A DNA stretch of 8,099 bases from Flavobacteriales bacterium (GCA_947462695.1 CANHQC010000079.1:1-8099); one strand, 5' to 3'. Positions 1-6,285 are shown, counted from the first letter of the stretch. Numbers and translations are program-made. Notes: generated by a model from the letters alone, not told the origin.

Positions 1-2
1 AT

Positions 3-1871
3 GCCATTTATCGGGGTGGTCACTTGCAAAATGTGATTACCATAGATAATTCCATCCTTGATCGTGCAGAAGTGATTTTCGGTCCGGGTTCCGTTATGTA
101 TGGTTCAGATGCACTCGGCGGTGTGTTGTCTTTCTATACTAAAAATCCTTCCTTATCGACGGATGAGTCAACTCTCGTAAAAGCAGGCGCATATCTACGG
201 TACCATTCTGCAGCTTCTGGTTATGCTACGCACGCAAATGTTTCTGTTGGTAAGAAACGTTTTGGTTCATTGACTTCTTTTACAGTTAGCTCGTTTGATG
301 ATCTTAGGCAAGGTGCACATCGAAAACCAGCAGTTGGTAACTTTGGTGCGCGATCGTGGTATGTGGAACACATAAACGGGAAAGATTCAATTCTCAATAA
401 CCCTGATACAAATTTGCAGATTGGATCAGGGTATAGTCAATACGATGTGCTTCAAAAGTTCTTGTTCAAGCAATCAGAAAAAGTGAAGCATATGTTGAAT
501 TTGCAGTTTTCAACTTCATCAAATATTGATCGTTATGATCGTCTAACTTTAGTTGATGGTAATAACATTCCAAGATTTGCAGAATGGTATTATGGCCCCC
601 AGAAAAGACTACTTGCATCGTATTCATTGGAATTGGCTAATTCAAAATGGTACGACAATGCGCGAGTCGTAATTGGTTATCAGAAGATTCAGGAAAGTAG
701 AATGGATCGAAAATTTAATGAGGCAGTTCGAAATAATCGGTATGAGAATTTGAACGTATTCACGTTGACAGCAGATGTAGCGAAAAAGATTAAAGCACAT
801 GAGCTTCGCTACGGAATTGATGCGTGGTATAATGACGTTTCTTCGACAGCTTTCGGGACAAATATATTTTCTGGTGATGAAGCACCTGTTTCAACACGTT
901 ATGCTTCCGGTGGATCGCAGATGTATTCATTAGCGGCATATTTGACGCATACTTGGGAAATTAATGATCGATTAATCGTGAATGATGGTTTGCGTTATTC
1001 GTATGTTGGATTAAATGCCCTGTTTAACGATACTACTTTTTATCAATTCCCATTTTCAGAGGTTAATCAACAAAATGGAGCACTAACCGGCATGATTGGA
1101 CTCAATTATTTGCCTTCAAATTCAACGCGTATAAATGTGTTGTTTTCTACGGGATTTCGAGCTCCAAATGTGGATGATATGAGTAAAGTGTTTGACTCCT
1201 CACCAGGCAATGTTATTATTCCAAATGAATCGCTGAAACCAGAATATACCTACAATGGAGAAATTGGATGGTATCAAGTTTTAAGTAAAGATATTTCTAT
1301 CCAAGCGACCGGATTTTACACCTGGTTTACAAATGCATTATCGGTTGGAGAGAGTTCATTCAATGGACAGGACTCTATTTTGTATGATGGTGTAATGAGC
1401 AATGTTCAATCCATGTTAAACGCTCAACGCGCATTTTTATACGGATTGGAATTAGGCGTAAATGCAAAATTGTCTTCCAATGTCTCAGCCTATGCAAATT
1501 ACACGTTAACAAAAGCACAAATTGTTACGGATTCCATTGCTATTCCTCTGGATCATATTCCACCTGGATATGGGAAAATTGGAATTAAAGTCAACGAAAA
1601 AGGATTTACGGGTGAATTTTTCACGTTGTTTAATCAATGGAAAAGGATAGAGGAGTACCATCCTTCTGGTGAGGATAATCAAGCATATGCATTACCTCAA
1701 GGAATGCCAGCTTGGTATACGATTAATTTGAGGTTAGGGTATCAATTCAATAAGTATGTATCATTGCAATTGGCATGTGAAAACTTATTAGATATGAATT
1801 ACAGGGTATTCGCATCAAATATTTCGGGTCCAGGAAGAAACTTTATTTTAACTCTTCGTGGTAATTTTTAA
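3..1871 (+). CDS. TonB-dependent outer-membrane receptor, 5'-truncated by window edge
   Basis: This is an outer-membrane beta-barrel that imports a ligand using TonB/ExbBD energy. The reading frame is open from base 3, so the gene starts upstream and the signal peptide, TonB box and early plug are not visible. The first visible residues (RGGHLQNVITID) run into the plug motif GPGSVMYGSDALGG at about residues 27-40 of the 622 visible. The rest is alternating aromatic/polar barrel strand sequence, with FRAP at 385-388 and the family-type C-terminal region (ENLLDMNYR, then GPGRNF) ending in Phe at the stop. An in-frame TTG at 24 is not a real start because it falls inside the conserved plug. The substrate is unknown. 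The FRAP box recalls haem receptors of the HmuR/HemR type, but the expected NPDL box reads NESL and no His lies between them, so haem is not supported. The stop is followed by a hairpin terminator. Confidence 0.93.
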   Translation, partial: AIYRGGHLQNVITIDNSILDRAEVIFGPGSVMYGSDALGGVLSFYTKNPSLSTDESTLVKAGAYLRYHSAASGYATHANVSVGKKRFGSLTSFTVSSFDDLRQGAHRKPAVGNFGARSWYVEHINGKDSILNNPDTNLQIGSGYSQYDVLQKFLFKQSEKVKHMLNLQFSTSSNIDRYDRLTLVDGNNIPRFAEWYYGPQKRLLASYSLELANSKWYDNARVVIGYQKIQESRMDRKFNEAVRNNRYENLNVFTLTADVAKKIKAHELRYGIDAWYNDVSSTAFGTNIFSGDEAPVSTRYASGGSQMYSLAAYLTHTWEINDRLIVNDGLRYSYVGLNALFNDTTFYQFPFSEVNQQNGALTGMIGLNYLPSNSTRINVLFSTGFRAPNVDDMSKVFDSSPGNVIIPNESLKPEYTYNGEIGWYQVLSKDISIQATGFYTWFTNALSVGESSFNGQDSILYDGVMSNVQSMLNAQRAFLYGLELGVNAKLSSNVSAYANYTLTKAQIVTDSIAIPLDHIPPGYGKIGIKVNEKGFTGEFFTLFNQWKRIEEYHPSGEDNQAYALPQGMPAWYTINLRLGYQFNKYVSLQLACENLLDMNYRVFASNISGPGRNFILTLRGNF

Positions 1872-1887
1872 GGCTTACAAATGATTT

Positions 1888-1925
1888 AGAAATGGGCTTT
1901 TCCTTGGTCCATTTCTTTATTTTTT
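1888..1925 (+). terminator. Rho-independent terminator after the TonB receptor gene
   Basis: Bases 1888-1897 (AGAAATGGGC) pair with 1907-1916 (GTCCATTTCT), a 10-bp stem with one G-U pair and a 9-nt loop. It is followed by a T-rich tract (TTTATTTTTT) at 1916-1925. It lies 16 bp past the receptor stop codon. On the minus strand the same hairpin sits immediately after the stop of the lipoprotein gene but is followed by AAATCATTTG rather than a T run, so it should work less well in that direction. The T tract overlaps the last codons of the lipoprotein gene. Confidence 0.75.
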
Positions 1926-2687
1926 AGTCATGTAAGTTCCTTTAGATGGGTGATAAAAAAAACGATGCACAAGTATGTCGGTTTTTTCCATTTGAGGCTC
2001 GTAGGTGAACGGATCTACTTCATTTTTTGGTTGAAGAAGTATCGCTTTTTTTACAAGAATATCTTTCACTGGCCCCATCGTTCCTTCATCGTATTCAAAG
2101 TGATAAGCTTCAACGTCTCCTTTAACTAAACCGTCGAAATTTTTCCACTGAAATATTTTTTTTGGGGTGTGAGTAGAAATAGTGAAATAATCCCTAAACG
2201 ACGCATTCATGATCCGGTAGTCGATTAAAATATCTTTGTATGCCTCAGAAGTGATGTGCTCAAATGAAATGGTTAAAGGAACTAAAGGACTCGACGGGAT
2301 AGCAATTTCTGGTGAAATTTGATTTAATCCACCATCAAAGTAAAATATATAGTTATGATTTCCCATATAACCTATACTTGCACGTTGAGCGGTTTTGTTT
2401 GAACGCTCTGCATCTTTTCTTGCGAATTCCATACGATTCACTGTTATTATGGCATCTTCTTTCTCATCGCCATCTAAGTCTGACTTGTAAATTTTTAAGG
2501 AATACTTTTCATTTGCTGGGATACCCAATTTTGCTTCAACATGACGTTTTGCCATCGTTTCAACTGTCTCAACCTGCTGTTTGTCAGTAGTTTGTTTCGT
2601 TGTTCGTTCTTCTTCCTTAGTTGATGTGCAGGAAAACAGTAGAGTAAAAAGAACACAAATAGACGCAAATAAAAAGGATGTTTTCAT
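1917..2687 (-). CDS. Predicted lipoprotein of unknown function
   Basis: I do not recognise a named family. The 256-residue product starts with a clear type II signal peptide: MKTSFLF, a hydrophobic core, and a lipobox LFSC with the modified Cys at residue 20. It is therefore an envelope lipoprotein. After the Cys comes a polar, charged tether (TSTKEEERTTKQTTDKQQ), then a folded domain from about residue 45. A DxDGDxxxD motif at 70-78 (DLDGDEKED), followed by the hydrophobic run AIITV, resembles the calcium-binding loops of FG-GAP/VCBS-type repeat proteins that report on a quantity; only one copy is visible. The KEEE close to the Cys resembles the Lys-acidic lipoprotein export signals of Flavobacteriia, so surface exposure is possible. 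The ATG at 2687-2685 is the only start that keeps the signal peptide. It is transcribed divergently from ung and convergently with the receptor gene. Confidence 0.86.
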   Translation of the reverse strand: MKTSFLFASICVLFTLLFSCTSTKEEERTTKQTTDKQQVETVETMAKRHVEAKLGIPANEKYSLKIYKSDLDGDEKEDAIITVNRMEFARKDAERSNKTAQRASIGYMGNHNYIFYFDGGLNQISPEIAIPSSPLVPLTISFEHITSEAYKDILIDYRIMNASFRDYFTISTHTPKKIFQWKNFDGLVKGDVEAYHFEYDEGTMGPVKDILVKKAILLQPKNEVDPFTYEPQMEKTDILVHRFFYHPSKGTYMTKK

Positions 2688-2691
2688 AGCA

Positions 2692-2699
2692 CAAAGATA
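2692..2699 (-). promoter_or_regulatory. -7 promoter element of the lipoprotein gene
   Basis: Read on the minus strand, 2699-2692 is TATCTTTG, a full match to the Bacteroidota -7 consensus TAnnTTTG. Only 4 nt (TGCT) separate it from the ATG, so transcription would begin at or next to the start codon. I see no good TTG/TTTG -33 box about 19 bp upstream, so the assignment rests on the -7 element and its position. Confidence 0.5.
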
Positions 2700-2730
2700 G
2701 ATTTAGATTCATTAGTTTGGATAGTCATAG

Positions 2731-2738
2731 TAAATTTA
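2731..2738 (+). promoter_or_regulatory. Weak candidate -7 element of ung
   Basis: TAAATTTA differs from TAnnTTTG only in its last base and ends 5 nt before the chosen ung ATG at 2744, the same geometry as the hemE promoter. There is no convincing -33 box at the right distance. The 56-bp divergent spacer must nevertheless hold a ung promoter unless transcription starts inside the lipoprotein gene. Confidence 0.25.
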
Positions 2739-2743
2739 CATTC

Positions 2744-3415
2744 ATGAATTTAACATTGGAAAAAACATGGAAAAAGGCGCTTTCCAAGGAATTTGAGCGA
2801 GATTATTTTAACCAACTAATGTCGTTTGTAAATTTCGAATACAGTAAATTTCCTGATCAAGTGTTTCCGGAAGAAAAATTCATATTTCGTGCATTAGATC
2901 TTTGTTCTTTGCAAGAGGTGAAAGTGGTCATCCTTGGTCAAGATCCTTATCCAACCAAAGGCCACGCGCATGGATTAGCTTTCTCCGTTGATAAATCGGT
3001 GAAACCACTTCCAAAAAGTCTTCAGAACATATATAAGGAACTTCAATCAGATGTTTCTATTGCCGCTCCAGTAAACGGTGAGTTACTTCACTGGGCAGAA
3101 CAAGGTGTGTTGTTGCTAAACACGGTACTGACAGTTCATGAAGGCCGTCCAGATAGCCATTCAGGGAAAGGTTGGGAGACATTTACGGATGCTGTCTTGA
3201 CCGCTGTGAATAGGCACACAGAAAACACTGTTTTTATTTTGTGGGGAGCTAAAGCGCAAGCTAAAGTTTCATTAATTGATTTGGAGAGGCACTTTGTGAT
3301 TCAATCTCCGCATCCTTCACCACTCTCTGCCTATCGTGGGTTTTTCGGTTCAAAGCCATTCAGTCGAACAAATGCTTACTTAATTGATCATGGTAAAGAA
3401 CCGATTATGTGGTAG
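2744..3415 (+). CDS. ung: Uracil-DNA glycosylase (family 1)
   Basis: Cytoplasmic base-excision repair enzyme that cuts the N-glycosidic bond of uracil in DNA arising from cytosine deamination or dUMP misincorporation. With the ATG at 2744 the protein has 223 residues, normal for the family. The frame is open back to a TTG at 2717, but that would add nine residues of no family character, so I chose the ATG. Motif A is GQDPYP at 65-70 with catalytic-water Asp67, continuing into AHGLAFSV, whose Phe should stack on uracil. LLLN ends at Asn126, which reads the uracil edge. HPSPLSAYRGFFG begins at catalytic His190 and supplies the DNA-intercalating loop. The oddity is Pro70 where most bacterial Ung enzymes have His (GQDPYH), with TKGH replacing the usual GPGQ; the segment length is unchanged. 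All main catalytic residues are present, so activity is expected. Confidence 0.97.
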   Translation: MNLTLEKTWKKALSKEFERDYFNQLMSFVNFEYSKFPDQVFPEEKFIFRALDLCSLQEVKVVILGQDPYPTKGHAHGLAFSVDKSVKPLPKSLQNIYKELQSDVSIAAPVNGELLHWAEQGVLLLNTVLTVHEGRPDSHSGKGWETFTDAVLTAVNRHTENTVFILWGAKAQAKVSLIDLERHFVIQSPHPSPLSAYRGFFGSKPFSRTNAYLIDHGKEPIMW

Positions 3416-3419
3416 GTAG

Positions 3420-3449
3420 TTGAGCGACTGAACAACATTTGTATCTTTG
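3420..3449 (+). promoter_or_regulatory. Promoter of hemE (Bacteroidota type)
   Basis: TTG at 3420-3422 (GTTG with the preceding base), a 19-bp spacer, then TATCTTTG at 3442-3449 match the Bacteroidota sigma-factor consensus TTTG-N19-TAnnTTTG closely. Only 5 nt (TCTCA) separate the -7 element from the hemE ATG at 3455, so the predicted start of transcription falls at or within a few bases of the start codon. The -33 box lies just past the ung stop, so hemE can be expressed independently of ung. Confidence 0.7.
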
Positions 3450-3454
3450 TCTCA

Positions 3455-4495
3455 ATGAAATTACAAAATGACCTGGTGCTTCGTGCTGCAAAAGGCGAAC
3501 ACATCGAGCGATATCCTGTTTGGTTAATGAGACAAGCGGGAAGGATTTTACCAGAGTACCGTGCGGTACGGGCATCGCTTTCAGGATTTAAAGAATTAGT
3601 CGAAACACCGGAGCGTGCAGCAGAGGTAACCATCCAACCTGTGGATATTTTAAATGTAGATGCTGCTATTATTTTTTCAGATATTTTGGTTGTTCCTGAG
3701 GCGATGGGATTGGAATACCAAATGATCGAGAAGACTGGTCCCTGGTTCGAAAAAACAATTCGATCGTGGGATCAATTAAAATTTATCGACGAGTCAATAG
3801 ATGTCAATGATCGCTTAAGTTATGTTCTGGAAGCAATTAAATTAACGAATGCCGGATTAGCCGGTAGAGTTCCTTTAATAGGTTTTGCCGGAGCACCTTG
3901 GACCATTTTTTGTTACATGGTCGAAGGAAGAGGATCCAAAACGTTTTCAGAATCTCGAAAGTTACTTTATACTCAACCTGATTTGGCACACGAATTGTTA
4001 AGCCGGATCACTGATGTAACAATAGCATACTTGAAAGCACAGGTTAAAGCCGGAGCTCATATGTTGCAGTTGTTTGATTCATGGGCAGGAATTCTTGGTG
4101 ATGAACAATACAATGAATTTGGATTGAAGTACATTTCTAAAATAGCTGAGGCGTTAAATGAAGTTCCGTTGACAATCTTCTCAAAAGGAGCGACACATGC
4201 CATACAATCTATCGGGAAAATGAATTGTACGACAATTGGAATTGATTGGAATTCATCAATTGTTGAAGCTCGAAAATTAGTTGGTGAATCAAAAACGCTT
4301 CAAGGTAATTTAGATCCATGTGCGTTATATGCGGATCACAATGAAGTGAAAAATTTGACAATTAAGTTGTTGGATTCCTTTGTAAGTAAAAGACATATTG
4401 TAAATTTGGGTCACGGGGTTTACCCCGACGTTGATCCTGAAAAGGTTAAAACGTTCATTAAAACTGTTCAAGACTATGAAATTAAATTCAATTAA
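3455..4495 (+). CDS. hemE: Uroporphyrinogen decarboxylase
   Basis: Cytoplasmic haem-pathway enzyme that removes the four acetate carboxyls of uroporphyrinogen III as CO2 to give coproporphyrinogen III, without a cofactor. The 346-residue length is typical and the protein is complete. The N-terminal signature PVWLMRQAGRILPEYR (21-36) holds the substrate-carboxylate Arg26 and Arg30. FSDIL places the central pyrrole-binding Asp at 76. GFAGAPWT (143-150) and YMVEGRGSK (154-162) contain the conserved Tyr154. LFDSWAG (206-212) has Ser209, and GHG (319-321) carries the conserved His320. Residue roles are transferred from characterised family members. The ATG at 3455 gives the usual short N-terminus (MKLQNDLVLRA). 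The last 20 bp overlap the start of the downstream OmpA-domain gene, and the 3' end also seems to hold that gene's own promoter. Confidence 0.98.
   Translation: MKLQNDLVLRAAKGEHIERYPVWLMRQAGRILPEYRAVRASLSGFKELVETPERAAEVTIQPVDILNVDAAIIFSDILVVPEAMGLEYQMIEKTGPWFEKTIRSWDQLKFIDESIDVNDRLSYVLEAIKLTNAGLAGRVPLIGFAGAPWTIFCYMVEGRGSKTFSESRKLLYTQPDLAHELLSRITDVTIAYLKAQVKAGAHMLQLFDSWAGILGDEQYNEFGLKYISKIAEALNEVPLTIFSKGATHAIQSIGKMNCTTIGIDWNSSIVEARKLVGESKTLQGNLDPCALYADHNEVKNLTIKLLDSFVSKRHIVNLGHGVYPDVDPEKVKTFIKTVQDYEIKFN
4379..4408 (+). promoter_or_regulatory. Internal promoter within hemE, for the OmpA-domain gene
   Basis: TTTG at 4379-4382, an 18-bp spacer and TAAATTTG at 4401-4408 give full matches to both boxes of the Bacteroidota consensus. 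The expected transcription start is around 4412-4416, leaving a leader of about 60 nt before the ATG at 4476. This would let the envelope protein be made independently of hemE. The match lies in coding sequence, so chance is possible, but two perfect boxes at nearly ideal spacing ahead of a gene start are suggestive. Confidence 0.5.
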
Positions 4496-5666
4496 GAAAG
4501 GAACCCTGTTTGTTGCTTCTGCATTATTGGTTGTTGGAAATTTGTTCGCACAAGGTGAAAATTTACTTTCAAATGGTAGCTTCGAAGCAACTGATGGGAA
4601 AGTTAAAAAACTCGGGGGTATTGTAAGTGCAACAGGCTGGGAATCAGTGACTGGTGTTCCGGCTGATTTATTCTCTGAAAGTAAAATTCCTGATATAAAC
4701 GTTCCAATGAACAAATATGGAAAGGAAACGCCCAAAGAAGGCGGGAACTATGCAGGAATTGTTGCGTTTTCATATGGAAATAAAGTTCCAAGATCATACC
4801 TCAAAGTAAAATTGGATACCCCAATGAAAAAAGGGATGCGTTACTGTGTGAAATTCTATGTGTCATTGGGAGAAGCATCTAAGTATGCGTCTAATAATTT
4901 GGGTGCTCATTTTTCAAAGAAAGAAATTCAGGTGGACCAAAAGGTTCCATATGTTGTAGACAAAAACGTACCAGTAATCCTTCATCCAAACAATGATACA
5001 GAAAAGCTAAATCAAATGTTCAATTGGGAACAGATATGTGGAACATTTGAAGCAGATGGTGGCGAGAAGTTTATGTTGATTGGTAATTTCTACGGTGATA
5101 ATGTAACAAAATACGAAACGAATAAAAAACCAAAGGATTTCTCAAAAGAACAAGTAATTGCGGCCTATTATTACATAGATGAGGTATCCGTTGTGATGCT
5201 TGAAAACAGCGAGAGATGCGATTGTGTAGTAGAAGATAAAAATGAATATTCTACCATGGTTTATCAAAAGGCAATTGTGTTAAATGATAAAATGACTTCA
5301 GCCCAAAAAGTTGATGCTCAGCAATGTTTCTTCTCCTTCGGTAAAACAAATTTTTCTCCGCTTGGAAAAGAATCGCTTGATTTAATTGTAACTGAAATGA
5401 AAGCAAATCCTGCGATGCGTCTTGAAATTATGGGTCACAGTGATAAAGAAGAGGATAAAGTTGGAGCGGAAAAGCAAGATTATGCCGACATGGCTAGTAA
5501 ACGAATCAATGCTGTTGTGCTTTACCTAACCGAAAATGGTATTGAAGAAGGTAGATTAATTCCATCTCCACAGGGAAGTGAAATCCCAAGTGAAGAAATT
5601 TATGAGGCTGATGAACCAGATTTAATTATGGCCAAAAATCGACGAGTTACTTTCAAGGTTCGGTAA
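4476..5666 (+). CDS. Secreted jelly-roll/OmpA-domain envelope protein
   Basis: Predicted 396-residue cell-envelope protein. Residues 1-26 form a Sec signal peptide (MKLNSIKKG, a hydrophobic stretch, then NLFAQ with cleavage expected after Gln26). From GENLLSNGSFE to about residue 245 is a beta-rich domain opening with the NGSFE signature of carbohydrate-binding-like jelly rolls and related Bacteroidota domains. From about residue 282 to the end is an OmpA-type peptidoglycan-binding domain: GHSD (Asp323), SKR (Arg343) and a terminal NRRVTF (388-393). The Asp-to-Arg spacing is about five residues longer than in E. coli OmpA. The mature protein has five Cys, including a CDC pair at 248-250. The frame is open upstream to 4431, but only the ATG at 4476 begins directly with a signal peptide. 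It overlaps hemE by 20 bp in another frame. The likely role is anchoring to peptidoglycan and binding something with the N-domain; the ligand is unknown. Confidence 0.9.
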   Translation: MKLNSIKKGTLFVASALLVVGNLFAQGENLLSNGSFEATDGKVKKLGGIVSATGWESVTGVPADLFSESKIPDINVPMNKYGKETPKEGGNYAGIVAFSYGNKVPRSYLKVKLDTPMKKGMRYCVKFYVSLGEASKYASNNLGAHFSKKEIQVDQKVPYVVDKNVPVILHPNNDTEKLNQMFNWEQICGTFEADGGEKFMLIGNFYGDNVTKYETNKKPKDFSKEQVIAAYYYIDEVSVVMLENSERCDCVVEDKNEYSTMVYQKAIVLNDKMTSAQKVDAQQCFFSFGKTNFSPLGKESLDLIVTEMKANPAMRLEIMGHSDKEEDKVGAEKQDYADMASKRINAVVLYLTENGIEEGRLIPSPQGSEIPSEEIYEADEPDLIMAKNRRVTFKVR

Positions 5667-5691
5667 ACCTTGAGCTATATTGAACAATGAA

Positions 5692-6285
5692 TTAAAAGGT
5701 CGGGAAATTTTCCGGCCTTTTTAATTGAAACGATAGCAGACATTCATACACCTCTTTCGTAGGAAGACCGACAACATTGGTATAGGAACCCTCTATACGT
5801 TCAATTGCCACGCAACCAATCCAGTCTTGTATTCCATAAGATCCAGCCTTATCGAATGGTTTGAAATTATCCACATAATAGGCAATTTCATGCGAAGTAA
5901 GCTGATTGAAGTGGACCTTTGTAGAAACCGAAAATTGTTCTTGTCGATCTACAGTCTGACATATTACGCCAGTTATGACCTCATGTGTCTTTCCAGAAAG
6001 ACGTGAAAGCATCTGTAGTGCATCTGTGCGATCGATCGGTTTTCCAAGAATGTCGTTCTCTAAAACAACTATGGTATCCGCACAAAGCAACAATTCATCC
6101 GAATGGAGATCAGTAATCAGCGCCAACGCCTTTTTTTTAGCTACATATTCGGCAATTTGATTCGGTGTTAGTCCAGCTGGAAACGATTCATCCGTTTCTT
6201 TCGTTCGTATAGAGAATTCAAATCCAAGTGTTTCAAGTAAATCCTTTCTTCTCGGAGAGGTAGATCCCAATATAAGTTGTTTCAT
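5692..6285 (-). CDS. maf: Maf family nucleotide pyrophosphatase (dTTP/UTP type)
   Basis: Cytoplasmic house-cleaning enzyme that hydrolyses non-canonical and some canonical nucleoside triphosphates to the monophosphate plus pyrophosphate; older annotations call it a septum-formation inhibitor. The 197 residues match the family length. Seen in order: the N-terminal phosphate-binding signature LGSTSPRR (Arg12, Arg13), Glu33, CADTIV with metal-binding Asp70, ILGKP with Lys82, LSGKTHEV (His101), AGSYGIQ (Gln153) and EGSYTNVVGLP. The GIQ and GSYTNVVGLP segments resemble the YhdE/B. subtilis Maf branch (dTTP and UTP) more than the YceF branch (7-methyl-GTP), so I favour the former. It is the last gene of the minus-strand operon. 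Its ATG shares an A with the stop of the UbiA gene (TAATG), which suggests translational coupling. The 3' end forms the shared terminator hairpin. Confidence 0.96.
   Translation of the reverse strand: MKQLILGSTSPRRKDLLETLGFEFSIRTKETDESFPAGLTPNQIAEYVAKKKALALITDLHSDELLLCADTIVVLENDILGKPIDRTDALQMLSRLSGKTHEVITGVICQTVDRQEQFSVSTKVHFNQLTSHEIAYYVDNFKPFDKAGSYGIQDWIGCVAIERIEGSYTNVVGLPTKEVYECLLSFQLKRPENFPTF
5694..5725. terminator. Bidirectional terminator between the OmpA-domain gene and maf
   Basis: Bases 5694-5705 (AAAAGGTCGGGA) pair with 5710-5721 (TTTTCCGGCCTTTT reading across the loop end), giving a 12-bp GC-centred stem with two G-U pairs and an AATT loop. On the plus strand the stem closes into TTTTTAATT; on the minus strand it closes into TTTTAATT. 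It therefore can end both the OmpA-domain transcript and the convergent PorE-like/UbiA/maf operon. The maf stop codon (5694-5692) lies at its foot, so the hairpin is made of the last maf codons. Confidence 0.85.

Noticed and set aside
1..24. Possible true start of the receptor gene near the left edge (ATG at 1 or TTG at 24)
   Set aside because: The ATG at 1 is in another frame. The TTG falls within the conserved plug segment RGGHLQNVITID, whose frame is open to the window edge, so the gene starts upstream.
2312..2590. Plus-strand open frame of 92 codons opposite the lipoprotein gene
   Set aside because: It lies wholly antisense to a gene with a clear signal peptide and has no domain character or promoter of its own.
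3388..3633. Minus-strand open frame of 81 codons opposite the start of hemE
   Set aside because: It covers the hemE promoter and the conserved RQAGR region on the opposite strand, with no recognisable protein features.
4325..4735. Minus-strand open frame of 136 codons across the hemE/OmpA-domain junction
   Set aside because: It is antisense to the conserved hemE end and to the signal peptide of the next gene, and its composition is that of a shadow frame.
4603..4797. Minus-strand open frame of 64 codons inside the OmpA-domain gene
   Set aside because: Short antisense shadow with no start context or protein family signal.
5975..6160. Plus-strand open frame of 61 codons inside maf
   Set aside because: Antisense to the maf catalytic region; maf motifs are intact in the opposite frame.
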